From positions 88,523,281 to 88,587,280 of the forward strand of contig CM046443.1 of the NCBI GenBank assembly GCA_025506515.1: a DNA stretch of 64,000 nucleotides, in the 5' to 3' direction. The position numbers and the translations under genes are program-made. The notes beneath the pieces are model-generated. The model made no database searches and was not told the origin of the DNA. It was given only the letters and a program-made list of their open reading frames with translations. The DNA comes from Flaveria trinervia. Taxonomy: Eukaryota > Streptophyta > Magnoliopsida > Asterales > Asteraceae. The first letter of the stretch is position 1. Each line of letters begins with the position of its first letter. Positions 55,036 to 64,000 of this stretch are shown here, piece by piece.

Positions 55036-56246
55036 TGTAACACCCGGTATTTTTCCTTTGAAGTCGAAGAAAGAAGAAAAAGGAAAGAAAAGAAAGAAAG
55101 CCCAAGTTGAGGGATCAAACTTGCCAAAACAGGAAAAACCCTGAATGAATAGGGGTATAAGAGAGGGAAGGCAGCCCACACCCTCCCCCACACTTACAAA
55201 ATTAGGCCAAAGAGAGAAGAGGGGGAGAAAAGAGGTTTCAAGCTTCGGTCTTCTTGGTTTCGAGCGTGAAAGTTGAGGTGTAGCAGGTTGCTTTGAAGCT
55301 CTACTCGACGGGGTTGTTTGTGTGAGTTCTTGGACCCCTCTTTTGCATATTTTCAACAGATTTGTGGCTGGAACACATAGTAAAACCCGTTTTTGAAGTG
55401 TGTGTGTTGAACCCGTATGTATGTGTTTGTGTGTGGTTCGTGTGGGGTTGGATTTAGGGCTTGGTTGTGCTTGAATGGTGTTTTGGTATGTATTCCAAAG
55501 GTTTAGGATGGTTGATTTGAGCTTAGAACAGGTTTGAGAGGGTTTGGAGGCTGAAAAGTGCAGATTAGGTTGGGGATGAACTGCATTCTACATCAGTTAG
55601 GGCTATGTGACCGAATGGCATGCGACTGAGGTCCATACGCATGTGATTCGTGTGACGGAGGTCCATACGCATGTGATTCGTGCGACTGAGGTTCATTCGC
55701 ATGGGAGTCATGCGATTGAGGTCCATACGCTTTGGTACTCATCCGCATTGCGTTCATTCGCCCATAGTGACCATCCGCATAGTGACCATCCGTATAGGGT
55801 CCATTCGTATAGGGTCCATTCGCATAGGGTCACTATTATCTATGTGTACGTATGACGGGTGATCACGTTCTAAGACTGTTACGATTTGAAAGAATGTAAA
55901 GGGCGATTTTAAATGAAAGATAAAGTATGTTTTGTTATAAAACTAGAACTCACACAGCAATGTTGACTTTTATGTGTTTCTAGTTGGCAGGTAACATTGC
56001 TGAGGATGGCATGGGGTAGCTACTCAGCTCTTTTGGATGGCATCCACTTTTATAATGCTTTTGTGACGTAATGCAACATGTATTTTGTAACTTGATAACG
56101 ATGTATTGTTTTGCAAAAGCTTTTATAATCAAATGAGATGTCTATTTTGATGATTCCGCTGCGATGTTTTTCTTAATTTAATGAAAATATATGTTTGATG
56201 TGCAATGATTGACCAGCTGTAAGCGTCCCAGGAACGGGGTCTTACA
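55036..56246 (+). mobile_element. Solo LTR, gypsy-style, with TAACA target duplication
   Basis: 1,211 bp from TGTAACACCCGG to GGGGTCTTACA, flanked by TAACA at 55031-55035 and 56247-56251. A TATA-like GGTATAAGAGAGG is at about 55150. No internal region or second LTR exists, so the element was reduced by LTR-LTR recombination. Its ends are complementary to those at 36818 and 53910, so the two belong to related families in opposite orientations. Confidence 0.88.
55605..55830. repeat. CG-motif array in the solo LTR
   Basis: CATGCGACTGAGGTCCATACGC, CGTGCGACTGAGG, CATTCGCATGG, CATCCGCATTG and CATTCGTATAGGG words recur. A 36-bp block is tandemly repeated near 55625-55680. These are the same words as in the copia LTRs B and C, although the rest of this LTR is unrelated to theirs. 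Here the array lies downstream, not upstream, of the likely TATA box. Confidence 0.78.
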
Positions 56247-56251
56247 TAACA

Positions 56252-56626
56252 AGAGTGTTAACTATATATAGAAAAAATGATACATGTATGCAATGTCATT
56301 ATTTCAAATATTCATCTCTTCATCTTGTATACCAATAACACATGCTAATGTGTTTATGTATACAAAATATCAATGATTTCTTATAATTCGTGATGTGATT
56401 TATCAAACACTATGATGAAAACAAAGATGAAAATTAATAAAATCATGATTTTGAAGTTGTATATCATCAATTTGATCAATCGCAAGAAGACTGAAGTGAT
56501 TTCTCTTCATTCGGACTCTCAACAAACTTTTCATCTTAAGAAATTGCGTATAAGCTATCAAGTTCATAAGAGAAATTATTTTGCGGTTGCGAAAATTTAA
56601 AAAAAAGAATGAAAAGTTGAAATCGC
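56252..56626. other. AT-rich stretch without recognisable gene
   Basis: Continuation of the DNA that received the solo LTR. It ends in GAAATCGCGG directly before the duplicated filler; that ten-base word occurs again 22 bases later inside the filler. Confidence 0.6.
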
Positions 56627-57085
56627 GGGGGTGTAAGGGTGAAATCGCGGCCGAAGGTGGGTGTGGGGGCTAGGGTTTTTGTTTTATTTAATTTAATTTG
56701 CATAGTTACCATTTAAACTCTTGTGTTTTCATATTTTATAAAAATTTAAGCTTTAAACTCTTTGTAAAATGTTGTTAACTTAATAATATAAAGATATAAA
56801 CTAATGATAATCATTATATATTTTATCTTTATAAAAACACAAGACATACGAATAAATAGGCACGTTTCCGCGTTACGCGATTAATTTCCTAATTAACATT
56901 TAAAACATGCAAACATATAAACATAATACCATAATCACATAATCAAGTAGATTATCAATAATGTAAAATTATTAATTATTATTAGGTCACCAACGTTAAA
57001 CGACAACTAGTGTGTGTTTATGACACGTGTATGCAAGACTTAACGGAACTAATGGAGTTTGATAACGGTAAAAAACAGTAAAAGA
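56627..57085. repeat. Inserted copy of the 458-bp duplication, at the broken end of element F
   Basis: Matches 52904-53361 with one extra base. Its right end abuts element F at a point inside F's pol-to-third-ORF spacer, so F is cut here. Its left end shows a short repeated GAAATCGCGG word. This looks like templated filler DNA from break repair, copied from about 3.7 kb away. Confidence 0.88.
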
Positions 57086-57575
57086 ACTTAGTTTGTTCTT
57101 GAGATCACCAATAAGGTCTAATCGTTTATTGCGTTGAATCTACCGGCATATCATCTATGGTCTAACAACCTCGAGGTCTACTTTCTTTGTGCTACCTTAG
57201 TAGTAACTAGTCTTACTATCATTTTTCCTTTTTATATTGCTTAGACTACACCGACTTATACTTTGAACTTCGCATCTTATTTTATTTAATCTTTTAAAGT
57301 CCCAAGTGATTTGTGATTGTGTACTATCATTTTCCAAAGTCATTGAATCGGTATCTCAGATACGATCTACTTTCTATGAGCCAACCTCTCCTTCTCCCTT
57401 ATTTTTTTGTTAATGTTACTAACTGGCCTATTCTCCCCCTAAAATTTTAAAACTGTAACCGATTTACCCTTTTTAGGATTTTAATAGGTGACCGAATAAC
57501 ATTAATGTAATTAAGCTACTTAAACAAGATAAAATAAAATTAAAATTAAAAGACAGATGGACAGTACGCATCGGA
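57086..57575 (-). other. Spacer remnant of element F, with polypurine-like tract
   Basis: Collinear with 25935-26440 of C and 1440-1950 of B. It contains the AGGGGGAGA tract on the minus strand at 57432-57447 (internal polypurine candidate). No coding. Confidence 0.75.
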
Positions 57576-60500
57576 CTACACGTGATCATCATTAGGAATT
57601 ACATCACTTTTCTTTTTAACGCTGTTGACCTCTAACAGATATAGAAAACATGGTTTGTCAAAAGCCTTTGTATAGAGGTCAGGGCGTTGAAAATCAGTAT
57701 TTATTTTACTCACATCGATTAAGTTCTTTTCAAAGCAGTCACGTATAAAGTGATATTTTATACCGATGTGTTTGGTTTTAGGATGTTGGACCGGATTTTT
57801 AGTTACTTTAATTGCAGCAGAGTTATCAACAAAAATAGGAGTAGATGAGAAATACAAACCGTAGTCCCGCATTTGCCATTGAATCCAACTGATATAGGAA
57901 AAGCAACTTGCAGCAGCAACGTATTCGGCTTCATAGGTTGACAATGCAACCGATGTCTGCATCTTACACTACCAGGTCACTCATCGCCTCCCAAATAATT
58001 GACATCCCGCTGATGTAGACTTGTAGTTCATCGTGTAGCCACCATAATCCGAGTCAATATACGCTATAAGCTCAAAATCATCATCATGAGGATACGATAA
58101 CCCTAGAGTTGGTGTACCCTTCACATAACAGAATATCCTTTTGACCCCTATTAGATGGTTAACTTTTGGCTTTGCCTGATATCTTGAACATAAGCACGTC
58201 ACATACATGATATCAGGTCTTGAGGTAGTGAGGTACATGAGAGATCCAGTCATACCTTGGTACATAGTGGTATCGACCAGATCACCATTCTCGTCGGGTG
58301 CTACATCATGGTTTGTAGCAAGTGGAGCCCCAGCTACGGAAGCATTCTCCATGTCAAACCAACTGAGGATATCTCCTACATACTTGGTCTGATGTAGGAA
58401 AATTCCTTTTGGTGTCTGATCCACCCGTAAGCCGAGAAAGAATTTCATCTCTCACATGGCACTCATCTCAAACTCAGCCTTCATTACTGCTTCAAACTCT
58501 TTACATCTATCTTCGTTCTTTGAACCGAAGATTATGTCATCGACATAGATTTGAACAAGTAGTAAATCTCCATCCTTTTCTTTTATGAACAATGTACAGT
58601 TAATGACCTCTGTACAAAAACTGTGTTTCAGAAGATGAGTCGAGAATTTCTCATACCAGGCTCTGGGAGCTTGATGAAGCCCATATAGAGTCTTGTTTAG
58701 TTTGTAAACTCTGTCCTGATGATATGGATCCTCAAATCCCTCGGGCTGACTGACATACACTGTCTCTCTTATTTCACCATGAAGGAGGGCACTCTTTACA
58801 TCAAGTTGATAAACTTTAATATTCATATAAGATGCATAGGCAAGGAAGATGCGGATTGCTTCCATTCTTGCCACGAGTGCAAAAACTTCATTGTAGTCAA
58901 TGCCCTCGACTTGTTGAAATCCTTTGACAACAAGTCGAGCCTTGTTTCTGAAGATCACGCCTTGATCATCTTTCTTGCATTTCTAGTCCCATTTTGTGCC
59001 AATGACCTTAGCACCTTTATGTCTATCCACCAGAGTCCATACACCTAACTACTTGAATTGAAGAAGTTCTTCTTGCATGGCACTCACCCATGCCTCATCA
59101 TTCAGGGCTTCACTAACATACTTTGGCTCAAACTAAGACACAAAGCAACGATATGCACCATCATGAATGTAACCCTTTTCCATCATTAAGGCATAACCAG
59201 CTAAATAGAAATGATTTCTGGTCTAGACTGCTGATCTCACATATCCAATGACATTATCCAAAAGATGATACACATTTAGTCGTGAACCAGGAGTGGTTTG
59301 AACAACTACCTCAGAATGAAGATTATGAACATTCAATTCAGTATCTGAGGCAGTAGGAGTCTGAGGTTCCAAAGATGCACAGGCATCAATGTCGGATGCT
59401 TGTGGACTATCCGTAGGGGGAACCTGTTGCTCCTGATTGTTCTGATCAGTCTCCACCGCTTCTTCATCAGAGGAAGAGTCACTATCTGCAAGTGCTCCTC
59501 CTGAATTTGTAAATGAATCGCCTTGTAGGCCAGATGATGTAGATTCCTGAGCTGGTGTGTTGAGAACATCATACATCATCTTTGTAGCTAACTCATCATT
59601 AGACGTGGAGAGTGGTATGTTGAAGAACTTGAAGAATCCATCATAGTAAAAAAAAAGGCGGGTCCTTTTCCAGCAAGTGGTATGGTGTATCTCTGAACAT
59701 CAACATTACACCACACTTCTACCTGACCCGTTAAATTGTTATAGACCCTCTTCTTCGGTATGTTGTATCCTTGAAAGATTCCTTCATCAGCCTTCTCGCT
59801 GAATTTTCCCTCCTGAGTCTTCTTTAGGAGGGTGCAAGGAGCGCCAAAAGGCTCGAGATACTCTAGATTTGGTTTACATCGTTGTAGTAACTCGTAACAC
59901 ATCTTTCCATGGCGTTTAACTACCAGAACCCGATTTAGCGTATAACACGCATTTGCAACTGCTTCATTCCAGAATTGGATAGGCAGTTTTGAGTCTGCTA
60001 GCATCGTCCGTGCTGTCTCTATCAAGCTGCAATTCTTCTTTTCAGCAACGCTGTTCATCTGAGGAGTGTAGGCAAAAGTGAACTGATGCACAATTCCTTT
60101 TTCCTTTCAGTAAGCCTCCATCCATTGATTCTTTAACTCGGTTCCGTTGTTTGAGCACACTTGACGTACCTTCAACTTGTCTAGGGACTCCAGAGTAGTT
60201 ACTAGCTCTTTGAATGACTCAAATGTTTCTAATTTGGATTTCAGAAACATCACCCAAGTGAATCTTGAGTAGTCATCGGTAACTACATAGCTGTACAAGT
60301 CGCCTGCGATGCTTCTTGTACTTACTGGACCAAACAAATCCATGTGAAGAAGTTCAAGAGGAAGTTCGATAGAGTGAACTTTCTTTTCCTTATGAGCATT
60401 CTTCGTCTGTTTGCCCTTCTTGCATGCAACACAGAAACCTGGAAGTTGGAAGTTTTTGACGTTAACTCCTCTCACTAGATCATTCTGGATCAAGTGATTC

Positions 60501-60980
60501 ATCTTCTGTGGATTAATGTGTCCCATTCTCCTATTCCAGGATATGGATTCCTTCTTAGTAGCTTTTAAAAAGAAGCACTGAACTTCATGATCCGTTGTGG
60601 AGGCCTTCGATAGATCCAAGACATAAAGGTCCTTATATCTTGAGGAAGACATTAATACTTGATCCTCCGGGATTACGTAGTCCTTCTTCAGGACATAGCA
60701 TTTCTTATTATCAAACACTACCTTAAAGTCTTTATCACAAATTTGAGAAACAGAAAGCAAGTTATTCTGAAGTTGTGGAACGTAGTTTACCTTGTCAAAC
60801 TTTACTTTCTGATTACCGACTTCCCCTGAGCTGTGATGTACCCACCTTTGTTTCCAACAAACAAAACGTGGCCTCCTTTTATCTGTTTGACGTTTGATAA
60901 GAGATCCCTGTTCCCTGTCATGTGCTTGGATGCTCTGCTGTCTATGATCCACGTGTTGGTTTCAACACTATATCGAACAC
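57576..60980 (-). pseudogene. Pol of element F: protease, integrase, RT, RNase H, with point stops
   Basis: The protease motif reads IIDSRASKHMTG (about 60930), with Arg in place of Gly in DSG. The integrase region is open from 60952 to 60107, one TGA stop follows WMEAY, and it continues in the same frame to 59588; SNNGTELKNQW replaces the usual SDNGTEFKNQW, so the second catalytic Asp is Asn. RT (58958-58452) has QLDVKSALLHGE, GLHQAPRAWYEK and an intact YVDDIIFGS; one TGA after SAM interrupts the same frame, which continues to 57981. Two more stops precede RNase H (57962-57576: STYEAEYVAAASC, NPVQHPKTKHIG). A frame break lies between 59220 and 58960. Confidence 0.9.
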
Positions 60981-61070
60981 CCTACATATTCAATTTGAAA
61001 ACTTTAGTTCAGGTTAGGAACCCAGCCTTCACTGGCTTGGTTTTACCAGAGGTATCACACATCATAAATG

Positions 61071-63826
61071 TTACCCATTGACCGTTTGAGAGTGGGGAAG
61101 CTCATATGTCTTCTTGTTCTCATTATCAGACAATAAGGTTGATTTCTCCTTCCATAAGCCAGCTTTGTGTAAGGCCTGTTTATGATAAACAGACGACTGG
61201 CAGATGTGTTGAACTTTTGGTTCACTGTCTCTTTTAGGCGGCATCACTGAGTTCCTCTTAAAAGAGCTAGGTTTTTGTTCAGGGAGTTCAAATTTCCTCC
61301 TTGGTCTGATAGTAAGGACAATGCGACGCAATGTGTCCATACTCTCCACAACTGTAGCAAGCTCTGCTTTCAACTTTACGATTTAACTATTTTTGTGAAG
61401 ATGTATGTGACACCCGATTGACCTTACATTGTTTTGGTTCCGACTCAACTTGTTTAGATGTTTTGTCTAGTTTAACAAAGTTAATTGCTTTAACAGTTTT
61501 AACATCCTTTTCTTTTCTATTTTCTGGACTTAGACATGATGCACGTGATAGGTTACTATTACTTGTCCTTTTAGGTTTAGATTTGACATTTGTTAAACCA
61601 GACTTTATACTAACCTTTTCTAATTCTTTGTCCAGATTAATGCAAGGCATCTTACCTTTTGCCCTTGAAGTGGCCTCCTTTTGTTTAGAACCAGATTCAT
61701 TTGATGAACATGTGGAATCTGGATCACTTATAAGAGGAGTAGACACCACATGATCCTTGGTTGGATTATCATTAATTAGTTTACATTTTGTGTTCATCAA
61801 GATCTCATGTGGTGGTGGAACCACTTTATAACCCAATCCCTCCCCATTGTTTCTCTCTCTCACCAAGTTTTGGACTATATGTGAAGAACTAGTCCAACTA
61901 TGCAGTTTTTGTTTTAAGGTATTAACTTCTACTTCTAAAACTGCCTTTTGTTTCTTAGTGTCCTCTAGGGAGTTAAGATAGTACCTAATGTCATTATCTT
62001 GGTTAAATGCAACTACTTCTGTTTCCCTAAGCCATTTGTTCAAAAGGTCTACCTTCTCTTTATAACTATGCTCATTTTGTTTTAAAACTCTATCAGCTTC
62101 AGTGCATAGTTCTAAGTCCTTTACTAAGTTATCATTATGATCTAATAACCAAATTTAGCAAATTTTAAATCAATGCTTTCCCTAAATTTGTTACAATCAG
62201 AACAAGCATGATTATTAAACAGTTGGTTAGTAGTACTTACCTGAGCGGTTTCTGTAGAATCAGCCATCAATGCAAAATTTGTTGTTTCTGGAGCTGGTGA
62301 ATCTGAGGTTGTAGTGGTTTTCCCATCTTTAGCCAGGTAGGTGACCTCCGGTGCAGTTTCTTCTGATGTTGACATAGCAAGTTCGACTGCTATATCTCCT
62401 TCACTGGCGGAATCGTCATCTATATCTTCCACACTAGCGATGTTGGATTCTCCCGGTGAGACAAACCAAAAGCTCCAGTCCTGTCCTTCATCCTCGTTAG
62501 CAGTCAAGGCTTTAGGATTCTTGCTTGATGAAGTAGGACTGCTAGTGGGTTTCTCTTGACGATTGAAGGAGGAGAAAGAATTCCTATTTCCAGTCTTCTT
62601 TGGCTTCACGCACTCCCTTTTGAAGTGCCCTTTCTTACCACGGTTGAAACATGTCACCTTTGATTTATCAAAGCCAAAGGTTGTGTCCTTAGTTGCAACC
62701 AAGTTCTGTCCGGTCTTTTGACAAACTTCTTAGCTCGTCGGACAGCACTCGCTAAGGCCCACATAATATCCATCCGTTCCAACTCCGTCTCATCCACCTA
62801 CTCGTAGTCCTCATCAGCCAGATGGCAGTTCCCAATCTTTCCAATAATTAGTCCACCATAAGAGTGGACTACAGCAGCTAAAAGATCCATGTGTGCTTTA
62901 GCCACCTCAACTATCACATTTTCGAAGTTTTCGGTCTTCAGCTTTGCTACATTGGCTTTGGGTATCATATGTTGGGTACTAGATGACCCTGACGTTTCTA
63001 TCCACGAAGTAGAAGCTTGAGCTGGACCAGCTGAGCTTGACACAAAGGCAGTCTGCAGTGGTGCTCCAGATGTCTTGGCCTGAGGAGTCGCGTTATAAAG
63101 CACATGATTCTGATCATAGTTAGACTTTTAGGTCTATAATTCATCCTTAGCTCTTCCTCTCTCAGTTTCAGAATAAAGTTATTGATATCTAACTTCGTTA
63201 GCATACCATCTGGTTTGAGATTTGAGACAAAGGAAGCCTATATCTCCGGTAATCCATGAGCAAAGTTGGACACTTTATCTTCCATCGACGTCATTACCCC
63301 ATGAGTGTGCATCTCACTCATCAAGTCATAGAATCTGTCGATCACGTCATCCAGGCTTTCCTTAGCCATTGAAGAGAAGTTGTCAAACTCCTTCTTCAAA
63401 GCGTTAGCCATTATAGCCTTGAGTGATGCATTCCCGTCATACCTCTTTTCCAATGCATCCCATAATTTCTTTGCTTATGTATACTCCGAGTATTGATGGA
63501 AGATATCCTTCGAAATAGACTGTGTAAGCAAAGCATATACTTTCTTTTCAGCATTGTGTTTTTCCTTTTGTCCATCAGTCATGCCACTAAGTGTAAGTTT
63601 GACACCATCAGCTCCTATTGGCATGTTGTACCCCGTCTCTATGGCTTCCCACATATTAGTATCTACTCCATTTAAGTAGATTTCGAAACGTTGCTTCCAT
63701 TGTGGGTATTCGTCCAATGTGATGAGCTTTGGGGGTTTATTATGATTCCCTACTTCGTTCTCGGTAGCAGTAGGTTCTGTATACGTGAGTCTCTTCCTGT
63801 TTTAAATGTTGAATATTGTCCTCCAT
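61071..63826 (-). pseudogene. Gag of element F, broken
   Basis: The start, equivalent to C, is at 63826 (MED-type). The capsid-type part (63717-62998) has WKQRFEIYLNGVD, KKVYALLTQSISKDIF and DVIDRFYDLMSEMHTHG. The first knuckle, at about 62650, reads CFNRGKKGHFKREC, with Arg for the second Cys. A coiled part (62043-61850) and a Lys/Ser-rich linker follow. The second knuckle lies near 61330-61370 and is split by a frameshift (SCYSCGEYGH in C corresponds to a shifted frame here). Confidence 0.85.
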
Positions 63827-63865
63827 TTCACGTAACTTTAATTTTAAAACTAACAGTTTTATGTG

Positions 63866-64000
63866 TGCGAATGAAGGTAGACGATTGAACTATGCGGATG
63901 GTTCAATCGTGCGACTGAGCTAATACGGATGAGTCAGTCGGCTGAATGAACTAATGCGGTTGAACAGTCTGAATAGAGTTCTCCGTCCTACGAATGGGAG
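63866..64000. repeat. Motif array in the gag leader of element F (runs off the edge)
   Basis: GTGCGAATGAAGG, AATGCGGTTGAAC and TCGTGCGACTGAG words, collinear with 32690-32850 in C. Confidence 0.7.

Larger units (their letters stand above)
57086..64000 (-). mobile_element. Ty1/copia element F (B/C family), truncated at left, continuing off the right edge
   Basis: Spacer remnant (57086-57575), pol, gag and gag leader, all collinear with element C. The third ORF and 3' LTR are missing because of the break at 57085. The primer site and 5' LTR should lie just beyond 64000, since the leader ends at a point equal to about 32850 in C. Several stretches are long and open, so F has fewer frameshifts than B or C. 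Confidence 0.9.

Noticed and set aside
56412..56600. 62-codon Lys/Ile-rich plus-strand frame
   Set aside because: AT-rich composition and short length; no motif and no conservation that I can see.
1..64000. Host protein-coding, rRNA or tRNA genes
   Set aside because: Every coding-like block with recognisable motifs belongs to a retrotransposon; the rest is LTR, spacer, microsatellite or AT-rich DNA. I did not see tRNA or rRNA signatures by eye, though a tRNA scan was not possible.

Overview
This window is plant nuclear DNA made almost entirely of nested LTR retrotransposons. I find no host gene, rRNA or tRNA gene. Evidence for a plant: four divergent sets of Ty1/copia gag-pol remnants, primer-binding sites complementary to initiator tRNA-Met (TGGTATCAGA), a Helitron-type 3' terminus and long (TA)n tracts. 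The third open reading frame resembles, from memory, proteins annotated in Asteraceae repeats. An Asteraceae source is therefore plausible but unverified.

Layout, left to right; all copia elements read on the minus strand. (1) Element B (1-18706): gag-pol and its 5' LTR are present, the 3' end lies left of the window, and its reverse transcriptase is split by (2) element A (3084-12394), complete with two LTRs and target duplication CACTG but with most of pol deleted. (3) A (TA)n tract, a Helitron 3' end at 19470 and an AT-rich stretch. (4) Element C (19761-33902), about 14.1 kb, full length in layout: LTR, gag, pol, a 2.6 kb spacer, third ORF, LTR, all heavily mutated. Its 5' LTR also serves as the 3' LTR of a truncated neighbour E (33903-34181). 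(5) Element H (34182-36669), a short non-coding LTR element. (6) A minus-strand gypsy-style LTR sequence with outer ends at 36818 and 53910 (TATAT flanks), split by copia element D (37204-49580, TAGAT duplication). (7) A solo LTR of a related family in the opposite orientation (55036-56246, TAACA duplication). (8) A 458-bp duplicated filler joined to truncated element F (57086-64000), whose 5' end runs off the right edge.

The copia elements have the order gag (two CCHC knuckles with a charged or coiled part between), protease, integrase, RT and RNase H, then a separate long third ORF before the polypurine tract. This matches the Sirevirus (SIRE/Maximus) lineage, whose members can carry an 'envelope-like' ORF after pol. 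All are pseudogenised by stops and frameshifts.

The most interesting signal is non-coding. Each of three families (A, B/C/F and D) has its own short, near-palindromic motif in dense arrays, and each array recurs in two places: in the LTR U3 and directly upstream of the third ORF. In A and B/C a TATA box lies just downstream of the array in both places; in D only the ORF3 copy has a convincing TATA-like site. The third ORF thus appears to have its own LTR-like promoter. The motif vocabulary of B/C/F also occurs in element H and in two gypsy-style LTRs, which are otherwise unrelated.
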